Shown here in pieces: positions 6,569 through 15,008 of a stretch of 19,181 nucleotides of DNA (positions are counted from its first letter, which is position 1; each line of letters starts with the position of its first letter). A program made the position numbers and the translations under genes. This DNA comes from Rickettsia typhi (lineage in GTDB: Bacteria > Pseudomonadota > Alphaproteobacteria > Rickettsiales > UBA1997). The notes beneath the pieces are model-generated. The model was given only the letters and a program-made list of their open reading frames with translations. It was not told the origin of the DNA and made no database searches. Location of the stretch: assembly GCA_945903615.1 (NCBI GenBank), contig CAMDOL010000012.1, positions 1 to 19,181 on the forward strand. Reading direction: 5' to 3'.

Positions 6569-8494
6569 TCAGACTATTGTATTGATTTTCATTCCTTCAA
6601 GCTCAATCCACCTGAGCTCCGCAGTTTCAAGCTCTTGCTGCAACTTAGCAATTTCCATAGTGATGAGGGCCAAATTAGCAGAATTTCTATCTTCAGTCTC
6701 GCTTAACTCTTCACTCAAAGTGATAATTTTATTTTCTAACTTTTCGATTTTGGCTGGCAATTTTTCTAATTCAACAACATATTTATAAGAAAGTCTTTGC
6801 GGTTTTTTGGTAATTTCCTCCGAGTTTTCAATTGCCTTATATTCTTGCTTGAGGGCGGTTTTGATTACTGATTTCTCAATCTTATTTTTATTTTTAAATT
6901 CCAAATAATCGCTATAACCACCCAAATGATAAGTGATGGTGCCATCATCTTCAAAAGCCAAAATACTGGAAACTACATTATCTAGAAAATCACGATCGTG
7001 ACTTACCACCAAAAGATTGCCCTGATATTCACTCAGAAAATTTTGCAACATATCCAAACTATCCATATCCAAATCGTTCGTTGGTTCATCCAAGATTAAA
7101 AAATTACCCGGATTGGCGAGAGTTTTAGCAAGCAATAAGCGGTTTTGTTGTCCACCAGAAAGTGTTGAAGCCAGAGTTTTGGTATCTTTAGGATCGAAGA
7201 GAAAATCTTGCAGATACCCACAAATATGTTTGGTTTTGCCATTAGCCATTTGCACATAATCTGAGCCACCTGGGCAAAGAATATTTTGAATGCTAAGATT
7301 AGGTTTAATGCCAATTCGTTGCTGATCAAAATAAGAAATCGCAATGTCTTTGGCGAGTTTAATTTTGCCGCTATCTTGTTCTAACTCACCTAACAACATC
7401 TTAATCAAAGTGCTTTTGCCCGAACCGTTTTTACCGATGATGCCAATTTTTTCACCACGCAAAATTTTGATGGAAAAACGATTAATGACATTACGCACCC
7501 CCATCGTCGCACTATCGCCAAGACTTGATCCTCCTAAATATGAGGAACTTTTCTCACCAAAACTTTTACAAACATTACTAAACACTGCAATCAAGTGTGG
7601 CGAGTCTTCTTTGAGATCATGTTCCTCAATTTTAATATTACTTTTAGCACCAAAAACTAATTGTCTTTTAACTTTTAATTTCGATTTTAAATCTTGTAAA
7701 TAATGGAGCCGCCCAATATTGCGCTTGCGTCTGCCCGTCACGCCAGTTTGCAGCCACTGACTTTCCAACTCAACTTTCTTTTCTAAATTTTGTAACTCTC
7801 TTTCTTCTTGCTCTAAAACTTGATCCGACCATTCTTCAAATTTGCGATAACCTTGATTGCTCACTTTCAAAGCGCCGTTTCTAAGCCAATAAACTTTATT
7901 CGAAACATTCTCTAAAAATTTGCGATCATGGCTAATCACCAAAAGTGAGCCGTGATAATTTTGTAAATATTTTTCCAGCCATTCAATGATAGTTAAATCT
8001 AAGTGGTTGGTTGGCTCATCAAGCAACAAAACATCTGGCTCTAAAACCAAAGCCCGCGCAAGGCGAACTCGCCTAGCCTGACCTCCAGAAAGGTTTTGCA
8101 AAATTGCATCTTTATTGATTTGTAAATTTTGACAAACGATGTCCACCAAATAAGCTTTATGATGGGGTTCCTCGCCAGTGCGATGTGAATTAATATTTGT
8201 ATCCGCAGGATACAAAGCCTGAATTAAATATTCGAGCACAGTAATATCGCTTGGCATTTTTTCGGATTGAGATAAATATCCCAAAACACATCCAGGCTGA
8301 ATCCAGCGTTCACCAATATCCAAATCAATGGATCCAAAAATTGCATTAATCAAAGTGGTTTTTCCTGCACCATTTTTTCCAATCAAACAAACTCTATCTT
8401 TTGGAAATAAATTGAGATTGAGATTTTCAAATAAAGTTTTTCTGGCAAAAGAAATGGTGGCATTTCTAATTGATAATAAAGGATAATTCGCCAT
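6569..8494 (-). CDS. uup: ABC-F family ATPase Uup
   Basis: The 641-residue soluble protein has two ABC ATPase domains and no membrane segments, the ABC-F layout. Domain 1 has Walker A GKNGAGKTT (39-47), signature LSGGQARRVRLARAL and Walker B LLLDEPTNHLDL. Domain 2 has GKNGSGKST (P-loop Lys360), LSGGQQNRLLLAKTL and LILDEPTNDLDM. The HLGGYSDYLE segment and a C-terminal coiled coil (about 570-640) are typical of Uup, which acts on ribosomes or branched DNA rather than in transport. An extra serine/glycine-rich stretch at about 316-334 (SSSYLGGSSLGDSATMG) interrupts the start of domain 2 and looks like an insertion. The gene is divergent from the EptA-like gene, with 55 bases between them, and converges on fdxA. 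Confidence 0.93.
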   Translation of the reverse strand: MANYPLLSIRNATISFARKTLFENLNLNLFPKDRVCLIGKNGAGKTTLINAIFGSIDLDIGERWIQPGCVLGYLSQSEKMPSDITVLEYLIQALYPADTNINSHRTGEEPHHKAYLVDIVCQNLQINKDAILQNLSGGQARRVRLARALVLEPDVLLLDEPTNHLDLTIIEWLEKYLQNYHGSLLVISHDRKFLENVSNKVYWLRNGALKVSNQGYRKFEEWSDQVLEQEERELQNLEKKVELESQWLQTGVTGRRKRNIGRLHYLQDLKSKLKVKRQLVFGAKSNIKIEEHDLKEDSPHLIAVFSNVCKSFGEKSSSYLGGSSLGDSATMGVRNVINRFSIKILRGEKIGIIGKNGSGKSTLIKMLLGELEQDSGKIKLAKDIAISYFDQQRIGIKPNLSIQNILCPGGSDYVQMANGKTKHICGYLQDFLFDPKDTKTLASTLSGGQQNRLLLAKTLANPGNFLILDEPTNDLDMDSLDMLQNFLSEYQGNLLVVSHDRDFLDNVVSSILAFEDDGTITYHLGGYSDYLEFKNKNKIEKSVIKTALKQEYKAIENSEEITKKPQRLSYKYVVELEKLPAKIEKLENKIITLSEELSETEDRNSANLALITMEIAKLQQELETAELRWIELEGMKINTIV

Positions 8495-8549
8495 TATAAA
8501 TTTAGTTACGGAATTTAAAATCCAGCACTATAAGCAGCGCGCAATAAAT

Positions 8550-10121
8550 ATGAATAAGAAATTTACATCCTTTCAAGAGTTGAGCCTGATTACAATCAGC
8601 TCTTTATTATTAATTCTGGTTTATAACTTCAAAACCATTGAATCACGATTCAGCCTTTATTCACCAGAAGAAACTCTGATTTTTTTATCTGAAATTATCA
8701 TCGCCTTTCTCACAACATTTCTCTTTTTTTTCATCTTGAGTTGGAACAAAAAACTTCTCAAATCAGCCCTAATTACAATATTTATACTCAGCACTATCAG
8801 CCTTTATATTCTAAACAAATTTGGAATTATTTTTGACGAGATAATGTTGGCGAATGCTTTTACCAGTGTTGGTCATATTAGTGAGGTGATTGATTATTCT
8901 TTAGCGGTTTATTTGTTGTTGGGTGCGGCTTTGCCAGCTTTTTTTATTATTAAAATTAATTTACAAACCACTAAAATTAAAACCAAATTGATTGTCTGGG
9001 CTGCAATTATCGTCAGCTTTGCCACTATTTATTTAGAGCTTCCTAAAGATTCCGCCAGCAAAATTTTTAACTCTTATTCACCAATAAATTATTTTGGCTC
9101 AACCTATAAATTTTACCAACGCTTCCATGGCAATTTAAAACAAGCTAAATCAAGAGTTGATTTAGATAAATTTTATAATTTTGATTATGAAAAAAAGTTG
9201 GATGATTTGAATGTGGTTTTAATCATCGGCGAATCTTTGCGTGCCGATCATTTGCATTTGAACGGCTATGAACGGCAAACCACCGCCAATTTAGAAAAAA
9301 TTAAAAACCTGTTAAATTATCAAGCCCGAGCTTCATTCAACACCACAACTCCATCGGTCACCTCTATGTTATCTGGCCGCACTAAAGCAAATTTTGTCGA
9401 TATTCCTCCCGAAAAAAGCATCATCTCAGTTTTCAAAAATCTGGGATTTAAAACTTATTGGTATTCGGCGCAAAGCTCTAAAGAATTTACCAACGGAATG
9501 CTTAATATTATGGCAGCAGAGACTGATGATTATTTTTTCGTCGACAAATTACAAACCTCACTTAAAGCCAACCAGAAAGTTTATGACGAAAATTTAATCC
9601 CATTTTTTGATAAAGCGCTAAATAGCAGCGGTAATAAATTTATCATTCTGCACAGCTTTGGCAGCCACATTCGCTTTAATGAACGCTCACCTGAAAATTA
9701 TAAAATTTTTAAGCCAGAATGTATTGGTTTGCCATCTTCCTGCACAAAAGAATTGGTGGCGAACAGCTATGACAACAGCGTGGTTTATACTGATTATTTT
9801 ATTTCGTCAGCAATTGAGAGCCTCAAAAACACCAATAGCATTTTATTTTATGCCTCCGATCATGGCATTTTTCTTGGCGAGAATAATGTTTATGCCAATG
9901 GCAACAGCAACCAAATTGATGATAAGGTTCACATCGTGCCAATGTTTATTTATATGAGCGATTCAGTTCTAAAAAATAAATCTTATCAACAAAAATTTGC
10001 CGCAGCAAAAAGCAGAATAAACGCCAAAAATCTTTCTCATGATAATTTGTTTGATTCAATAATTGATTGCTCAGGAATTAAATCTAAAATCTTAGAACGC
10101 AATTTGAGCTTATGCAAGTAA
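8550..10121 (+). CDS. Phosphoethanolamine transferase-like membrane sulfatase-fold enzyme (EptA/CptA type)
   Basis: The 523-residue protein has five N-terminal membrane helices (to about residue 170) followed by a periplasmic alkaline-phosphatase-fold domain. Recognisable motifs are VLIIGESLRADHLHLNGYER with Glu228, the nucleophile region FNTTTPSVTSMLSGR (Thr at about 265-267), CTKELVANSYDNSVVYTDYFI, and YASDHGIFLGENNVYANG with Asp437 and His438. This order matches EptA-family enzymes, which move phosphoethanolamine from phosphatidylethanolamine onto lipid A or core sugars. The exact acceptor cannot be told from sequence. It starts 55 bases from the divergent uup start and has no clear Shine-Dalgarno sequence. 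The nearest downstream terminator-like hairpin is at 10221. An opgE-type transferase is the main alternative. Confidence 0.88.
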   Translation: MNKKFTSFQELSLITISSLLLILVYNFKTIESRFSLYSPEETLIFLSEIIIAFLTTFLFFFILSWNKKLLKSALITIFILSTISLYILNKFGIIFDEIMLANAFTSVGHISEVIDYSLAVYLLLGAALPAFFIIKINLQTTKIKTKLIVWAAIIVSFATIYLELPKDSASKIFNSYSPINYFGSTYKFYQRFHGNLKQAKSRVDLDKFYNFDYEKKLDDLNVVLIIGESLRADHLHLNGYERQTTANLEKIKNLLNYQARASFNTTTPSVTSMLSGRTKANFVDIPPEKSIISVFKNLGFKTYWYSAQSSKEFTNGMLNIMAAETDDYFFVDKLQTSLKANQKVYDENLIPFFDKALNSSGNKFIILHSFGSHIRFNERSPENYKIFKPECIGLPSSCTKELVANSYDNSVVYTDYFISSAIESLKNTNSILFYASDHGIFLGENNVYANGNSNQIDDKVHIVPMFIYMSDSVLKNKSYQQKFAAAKSRINAKNLSHDNLFDSIIDCSGIKSKILERNLSLCK

Positions 10122-10143
10122 GCATCTCAAAAGTGGTGATCCC

Positions 10144-10172
10144 TAGACAATGTTAGCTTTTTGACATATATT
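10144..10172 (+). promoter_or_regulatory. Candidate sigma-70 promoter upstream of the ygfZ run
   Basis: TAGACA (10144-10149) and TATATT (10167-10172) are separated by 17 bases, each one mismatch from the consensus hexamers. A transcript from here would start near 10179 and pass through two terminator-like hairpins before ygfZ. AT-rich sequence gives such matches by chance, so confidence is modest. Confidence 0.35.
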
Positions 10173-10220
10173 TTGAAATATTAGGATTGGTGATTATCAT
10201 TCTTTATTGCTCATACCAAG

Positions 10221-10254
10221 CCAATAATTTTAAAATGTAAATTATTGGTTTTTT
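10221..10254 (+). terminator. Hairpin terminator upstream of ygfZ (first of two)
   Basis: A perfect ten-base stem CCAATAATTT / AAATTATTGG (10221-10230 and 10239-10248) closes an eight-base loop and is followed by six T residues. It lies about 100 bases after the EptA-like stop codon. It could end that gene, or a short leader RNA starting near 10179. Confidence 0.6.
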
Positions 10255-10318
10255 AGATAAAATATAGGAAGAAATTATCTTAAAAATTCTTGATTTTAGT
10301 GAATTGGTAAAAAGTTTT

Positions 10319-10347
10319 ATCTGTGCCCGTGGCGGCACAGATTTTTT
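10319..10347 (+). terminator. Strong GC-rich intrinsic terminator or attenuator just before ygfZ
   Basis: The nine-base stem ATCTGTGCC / GGCACAGAT (10319-10327 and 10334-10342) with loop CGTGGC is followed by a T tract ending at 10347. It is the strongest terminator-like hairpin in the window and lies only 12 bases before the ygfZ start codon. That position suggests attenuation of the downstream operon, or the end of a small leader RNA, rather than simple termination of the EptA-like gene almost 200 bases upstream. Confidence 0.7.
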
Positions 10348-10359
10348 AAATTAATAATA

Positions 10360-11163
10360 ATGGAACAATTTATAATTCTTAAAAATCGTGCTGTCATTTC
10401 TGTTTCTGGTGAGGATCGGAAAATTTTTCTGCAAGGTTTAATCACTAATGATATCAATAAAGTAAGCGAAACCCAAGCGATTTACACTTTGATGTTGAGC
10501 CCAGTTGGAAGGTTTTTATATGATTTTTTTATTATTGAAAAAGATGATAAATTTTTGTTGGATTGTGATAAAGAAAGAGTTGATGAGGTTGTGCAGAAGT
10601 TTTCATTTTATAAATTAAGATCAAAAGTTGAGATTAAAAAAGAAAATTTAATTGTTGTGAGCGGAGGTAAAATTGGGTTTGCTGATCCAAGAAATAGCCA
10701 GATGGGATATAGAAATTTTATCTCCAACACTGAACTTAAGGATTGTAATCTGGAATATAATTTTCAGCGCATCAATTTAAAACTCTCCGACGATTCCGAT
10801 TTAACTTACGACAAATCTTTTCCGCTTGAATTTGGCTTTGATGATTTGAATGCGATTGATTATAAAAAAGGTTGTTATGTTGGACAAGAAACAACAGCAC
10901 GAACTCATTATAAAGGCACAATTCGCAAGAAAATTTTTGTAGTGGAGGTTTCGGATTGCAATCAGATCAGCAAAGGCTCGGAGATTGAAGCAGAAGATAA
11001 AAAAATTGGTGAAATCCTCTCGTCGGTTTTTTATGAAAATAAATTATTCGCTTTGGCTTTAATTAAAAATCTTGATAATGAAGGCAAAGAGATTAACTTA
11101 GAAAACCTACCATTAATTGTCATCACAGCAGAAGAATCTAAAGCAATAAAAATAATCAAATAA
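10360..11163 (+). CDS. ygfZ: YgfZ-type folate-binding Fe-S cluster protein
   Basis: The 267-residue protein belongs to the YgfZ/GcvT family, which with folate supports assembly or repair of certain [4Fe-4S] enzymes. The signature KGCYVGQETTAR is present with the conserved Cys172. The N-terminal part VSGEDRKIFLQGLITNDI and LMLSPVGRFLYDFFI matches the family. The start ATG at 10360 lies 12 bases after a strong hairpin terminator. The next gene begins one base after its stop, so it heads a close six-gene run. That run also contains bioB, whose product needs Fe-S clusters, which fits a supporting role. The link is inferred from position. Confidence 0.9.
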   Translation: MEQFIILKNRAVISVSGEDRKIFLQGLITNDINKVSETQAIYTLMLSPVGRFLYDFFIIEKDDKFLLDCDKERVDEVVQKFSFYKLRSKVEIKKENLIVVSGGKIGFADPRNSQMGYRNFISNTELKDCNLEYNFQRINLKLSDDSDLTYDKSFPLEFGFDDLNAIDYKKGCYVGQETTARTHYKGTIRKKIFVVEVSDCNQISKGSEIEAEDKKIGEILSSVFYENKLFALALIKNLDNEGKEINLENLPLIVITAEESKAIKIIK

Positions 11164-11164
11164 A

Positions 11165-12097
11165 ATGCAACTCTATCTTCCGATTGCTGAAATTCCCGTC
11201 AATATTTTTCTCATTTTAGCCCTTGGTTTGTTCACCGGTTTTTTGGCTGGGATGTTTGGAATTGGTGGCGGTTTTTTATCAACTCCTTTGCTAATTTTTA
11301 ATGGTATTCCTCCAGCAGTTGCGGTTTCAACTTCTGCCAATCAAATTATGGCCTCTTCGGTTTCTGGAGTTCTAGCGCATTTGCGGCGTGGAAATGTTGA
11401 TATCAAAATGGGTTTGGTGTTGCTATTTGGTGGGTTTTTTGGATCGTCTTTTGGGGTTTTTATTTTTAGGATATTACAAAAAACTGGTCAGATCGATATT
11501 GCGGTGGCATTGTTTTATGTAATTTTTTTAGGCTCAATTGGTGTATTGATGCTTATTGAAAGTAGCAAAATTATTTTAGAAAGAAAATATAATATCATTT
11601 GGGAAAATAAGAAAAAACAAAGCCGCCTCGTTGGTATACTTAGAAAAATTAATAAGTTGCCTTACAAAATTCATTTTAAAAAATCCAATATTGAGGTCAG
11701 CGCAATTGTGCCAATTGTTATTGGTTTTGCAGTAGGAATTTTGGTGGCGATTATGGGTATTGGTGGCGGCTTCATTATGATTCCGGCGATGGTTTATATT
11801 TTACGAATGCCGTCTTCAATTGTGGTTGGCACCTCGCTTTTCCAAATTATCTTTATTGCTGGCAACGCCACTTTTTTGCAATCGATTACTAGTCACAATG
11901 TCGATATTGTTTTGGCGTTTGTAATGATTATCAGCTCAGTTATTGGCGCGCAAATTGGCACTAAAGTTGCTTACAAAGTTGATACTGAAAGTCTGCGTTC
12001 AATTTTGGCTTTAATGATTCTTGGGGTTTGTTTTAAAATGTTTTTAAGCCTTTTTGCTCATCCAATTAGCTTATTCACTGTTGAGGCAATCAAATGA
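11165..12097 (+). CDS. TauE/SafE-family (DUF81) membrane transporter
   Basis: The 310-residue integral membrane protein carries two related halves, each with the family glycine motif: FGIGGGFLSTPLLIF near residue 30 and MGIGGGFIMIPAMVYI near residue 200. Each is followed by a conserved STSANQIMASS or GTSLFQIIFIA segment. Hydrophobic segments suggest about eight membrane helices. The family exports sulfite, sulfoacetate or other organosulfur anions, but the substrate is not predictable here. It starts one base after the ygfZ stop and its own stop overlaps the next ATG. In alphaproteobacteria this transporter is often found beside the TIGR02186 protein, as here, suggesting a joint envelope function. 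Confidence 0.9.
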   Translation: MQLYLPIAEIPVNIFLILALGLFTGFLAGMFGIGGGFLSTPLLIFNGIPPAVAVSTSANQIMASSVSGVLAHLRRGNVDIKMGLVLLFGGFFGSSFGVFIFRILQKTGQIDIAVALFYVIFLGSIGVLMLIESSKIILERKYNIIWENKKKQSRLVGILRKINKLPYKIHFKKSNIEVSAIVPIVIGFAVGILVAIMGIGGGFIMIPAMVYILRMPSSIVVGTSLFQIIFIAGNATFLQSITSHNVDIVLAFVMIISSVIGAQIGTKVAYKVDTESLRSILALMILGVCFKMFLSLFAHPISLFTVEAIK

Positions 12098-12975
12098 AAA
12101 AGTCTTACCTCTTCCAAAACCCTTTTTTAGCGGCAAATGATTGTTTGGTTTGGCGTGCAAATCCTCCTGTGTGTCTAATAAAATCTGGTTCAGAGCGAGG
12201 TTTGGCAATCTATTTGAAGCTAAAAAATTGCTTTGGAAAGGGTTTGTTGTTTTTATTTTTATTGCTAATTTTTAACATCAACTTCGCAAGCGCACGCCCA
12301 ATAATTTCCGGCATTTCTGCCAATGAAATTGATATTGATACTAAATTTACTGGCGCAGAAGTTTTGTTATTTGGCGCCAAAGGTGATGCGGGAAATATTA
12401 TTGTGACAATTCGTGGACCAAAAAAAGATTTTTCTGTTAACAAAAAGGATAAATTTTTAGGTGTTTGGTACAATAAAGACCGCCTTAAATTCAAAGATGC
12501 TTATAGCTATTATGCATTTTTTTCGAGCAAAACTGATCGGGCGATTGATAAAAAATTATTATCACAATTAGAAATTGGCAAAGATCAAATCCAATTCGAC
12601 ATCAGCAACAATGAAAATAAAGTTGTAGAATCAGAATTTAAAATTGAGTTCGTAAATAAATTAGAACACAAAGATCTTTATGTGGCTCATCCAAACTCAA
12701 TTGAATTTTTGGATGAAACCTTGTTTAAGGTGGCCCTTAAATTTCCCAAAAACATTTCCCGCGGGGTTTATGTTGTTGATATTTATTTAGTTGATGACAA
12801 CAATTTAATTGCCTTCCAATCAATTCCCATCTATGTCAATCAAGTGGGATTAAGCGCCGAGATTAATCAATTTGCTTACAATTATTCAATTCTATATGGC
12901 GCCTTTGCAGTTTTGATGGCAGTCGTTGCAGGTTTTGTGGCAAATTTTATTTTTGTTAAACTCTTTAATAAATAA
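12094..12975 (+). CDS. TIGR02186/Alph_Pro_TM conserved membrane-anchored protein
   Basis: This alphaproteobacterial family of unknown function is recognised by PIISGISANEIDIDTKFTGAEVLLFGA, here split as PIISGISANEIDID and FTGAEVLLFGAKGDAG. It also has IIVTIRGP, LGVWYNKD and a C-terminal membrane helix (about 264-288). A signal peptide ends at FASA-RPII near residue 68, so most of the protein is periplasmic and held by the C-terminal helix. The ATG at 12094 overlaps the tauE stop but gives an odd 40-residue N-terminal extension. A TTG at 12214 (MKLKNCFGKGLLFLFLL) would give a normal signal peptide. The extension may be inserted sequence. The downstream gene begins two bases after the stop. Confidence 0.85.
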   Translation: MKKSYLFQNPFLAANDCLVWRANPPVCLIKSGSERGLAIYLKLKNCFGKGLLFLFLLLIFNINFASARPIISGISANEIDIDTKFTGAEVLLFGAKGDAGNIIVTIRGPKKDFSVNKKDKFLGVWYNKDRLKFKDAYSYYAFFSSKTDRAIDKKLLSQLEIGKDQIQFDISNNENKVVESEFKIEFVNKLEHKDLYVAHPNSIEFLDETLFKVALKFPKNISRGVYVVDIYLVDDNNLIAFQSIPIYVNQVGLSAEINQFAYNYSILYGAFAVLMAVVAGFVANFIFVKLFNK

Positions 12976-12977
12976 TT

Positions 12978-13445
12978 ATGAACTCAGAAATAAAACCAAC
13001 CATCATTGTTTACTTAGAAACCGCAAGAAACTCTGATTTATCACTGCTCTACGCTTGTCATCTAGCAAAAAAATCAAATTTTGCAGTGCAAATTTTGGTG
13101 GTGATTGAGTCGGCAAAGAGTTTGCTTTTTGTCTCCAAAGCAGTTGGAAAAGATCGTAGATCAGAAGTGAAAAAACAACTCAAAAAATTGATTGAGCACG
13201 CCCAACGAGAAACTGATATTGTTCCTGCGATTTCAATTCGCGAAGGTGAGGTAACCAGAGAAATTGCTGCAGAAGTTAAGGAAAATCCAAACTGCATAAT
13301 GTTGGTATTTGGCAAATCTTACAATTGTCAAAGCGATAATAATGTTTTTCCAAAATTATCCGCACAAATTGGCAATAAAATCAAAGTGCCAGTGGTAATT
13401 GTGCCCGATAATTTGGGCGAAGAATATCTAAAAAAGTTGTTTTAA
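12978..13445 (+). CDS. Universal-stress-like (UspA fold) protein
   Basis: This 155-residue single-domain protein resembles the adenine-nucleotide-binding UspA fold. It has an initial strand IIVYLETARNSDLSLLYACHLAK, here noted as IIVYLETARN then LLYACHLAK, a later REGEVTREIAAEV helix, MLVFGKS, and the final strand VPVVIVPDNLG. The usual GxxGxxxxxxGS nucleotide loop is not clear (FGKSYNCQSDNNVFPKLSAQ), so nucleotide binding is uncertain. It has no membrane segment or signal peptide. It lies two bases after the TIGR02186 gene and 22 bases before murJ. Its role beside the TauE/TIGR02186 pair is unknown. Confidence 0.75.
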   Translation: MNSEIKPTIIVYLETARNSDLSLLYACHLAKKSNFAVQILVVIESAKSLLFVSKAVGKDRRSEVKKQLKKLIEHAQRETDIVPAISIREGEVTREIAAEVKENPNCIMLVFGKSYNCQSDNNVFPKLSAQIGNKIKVPVVIVPDNLGEEYLKKLF

Positions 13446-13467
13446 CCTCCAAATATTCAGCTCACCA

Positions 13468-15006
13468 ATGCGACTCTTTAAATCAGTTTTTGTGATTTCA
13501 TTTTTCATTTCGCTCTCGCGCATTTTGGGCTTCATCCGCGATGTTTTTATCGCTCAATATTTAGGCGCAGGAATGATGGCGGATGCTTTTTTTGCGGCAT
13601 TTAGATTGCCAAATTTTTTCCGTCGGGTTTTTGCGGAGGGGGCTTTCAATTCAGCTTTTGTGCCAATCTTTGTTGATAAATTACAGGCGAATAGTAGTGA
13701 GCAAGATGCTAAAAATTTTGTTAGAAATATTCTCTCATTGTTGTTTTTGGTTTTGCTCGCTTTTGTAATTTTACTGCAAATTTTTATGCCATTGGCAATG
13801 AAGCTAATGTTCTTCGGTTTTTCTTCTGATCCTGAAAAATTTTCACTGCTGGTCAATTTATCCCGAATCACCATTATCTATTTGCTTTTTATTTCTATCG
13901 TCTCTCTCTTTTCTGGAGTTCTCAATTCAATGGACAAATTTGCTGCACCTTCTTCAGTCCCAATTATTCTAAACGGAACTCTGATCGCCTCAATTTTTGT
14001 TTTTGGCACTATCGTTCCTAATATTGCCTATGCACTTTCTTGGGGTGTTTTTTGTGCTGGGGTTTTACAACTTTTGTGGTTAATGTTTTTTTTGGCAAGG
14101 GCAAAAATGTTGGTTTATCCAGCAATGCCAGTTATTAACTCCGATGTTAAACATTTTTTTAAAAAACTAATCCCCGGAATTATTGGTGCCAATGTTATGC
14201 AAATCAACTTGCTGGTCGATACCATGATTGCCAGTCTAATTTCTGGGGCGGTTTCTTATCTTTATTATGCGGATCGAATCAATCAATTGCCACTAGCAAT
14301 GATTGGCATCGCCATCAATATTGCTTTGCTGCCCTCACTTTCCAAAGCGATAAAATCTGGTGACAAATTGCAAGGCGAGAAGCTACAAAATATAGCGCTG
14401 GAAGCCAGTTTAATTTTAGTAATTCCCGCCACTTTAGCGCTCACTTGTTTGGCACATTTAATTATTGAAGGCCTATTTCAAAGGGGTGCTTTTGGTGCTA
14501 GTGAAACTGACTTGGTGGCAAAAGCTTTGATGTTTTATTCTTTTGGTTTGCCGGCCTATGTGGTTGTGAAGGTTTTGGAGCCTGGTTTTTTTGCCAGAGG
14601 CGACACCAAAACTCCAATGAAAATTGCTATAGTTTGTTTGATTAATAATGTGGTTTTAAATTTGATCTTCTTCAAACCGTTTGGCTATATTGGAATTGTT
14701 CTGGCATCAATTTGTTCTTCTTATTTGAATGTTGGACTATTATTGCTTAACCTGACTAAGCGGGATTATTTTGCTTTTGAACAAAAGTTTTTAATCAAGC
14801 TAGTTCGAATTGTAATACCAGCATTTTTTATGGCAGCAATATTAATATTTTTTAAAAATTATTTTGCCAATTTGTTATCGCCAATTTTGAATTTGATTGC
14901 CACTATAGCCCTTGGCTTGATTAGCTATTTAATAGCTTCTTATCTATCCGGATCTTTAAAAATCTTTTCAATTATCCAACCAAAAACTACAACAATTAAA
15001 ATTTAA
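13468..15006 (+). CDS. murJ: Lipid II flippase MurJ
   Basis: MurJ moves lipid II across the inner membrane for peptidoglycan synthesis. The 512-residue protein has the MOP/MviN pattern of about 14 membrane helices. The N-terminal signature [19 protein letters not shown] leads to [16 protein letters not shown] and [12 protein letters not shown]. Arg18, Arg24 and Arg52 fall at the same positions as the essential arginines of the E. coli protein. The middle contains [19 protein letters not shown] and [15 protein letters not shown], both typical. No part is missing. Its presence implies that this bacterium makes at least some peptidoglycan. bioB starts two bases after its stop, so they are likely co-transcribed. 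Confidence 0.95.
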   Translation: MRLFKSVFVISFFISLSRILGFIRDVFIAQYLGAGMMADAFFAAFRLPNFFRRVFAEGAFNSAFVPIFVDKLQANSSEQDAKNFVRNILSLLFLVLLAFVILLQIFMPLAMKLMFFGFSSDPEKFSLLVNLSRITIIYLLFISIVSLFSGVLNSMDKFAAPSSVPIILNGTLIASIFVFGTIVPNIAYALSWGVFCAGVLQLLWLMFFLARAKMLVYPAMPVINSDVKHFFKKLIPGIIGANVMQINLLVDTMIASLISGAVSYLYYADRINQLPLAMIGIAINIALLPSLSKAIKSGDKLQGEKLQNIALEASLILVIPATLALTCLAHLIIEGLFQRGAFGASETDLVAKALMFYSFGLPAYVVVKVLEPGFFARGDTKTPMKIAIVCLINNVVLNLIFFKPFGYIGIVLASICSSYLNVGLLLLNLTKRDYFAFEQKFLIKLVRIVIPAFFMAAILIFFKNYFANLLSPILNLIATIALGLISYLIASYLSGSLKIFSIIQPKTTTIKI

Positions 15007-15008
15007 CA

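Noticed and set aside
6493..6585. 30-codon plus-strand frame (MSKKTKLKDEFKMGFG)
   Set aside because: It contains the right arm of the outer inverted repeat and runs into the 3' end of uup, so it is more likely repeat than gene.
10186..10205. Fur-box-like sequence (GATTATCATTCTT) upstream of ygfZ
   Set aside because: Only about 12 of 19 positions match the consensus, which is easily reached by chance in AT-rich DNA, and it lies before two terminators.
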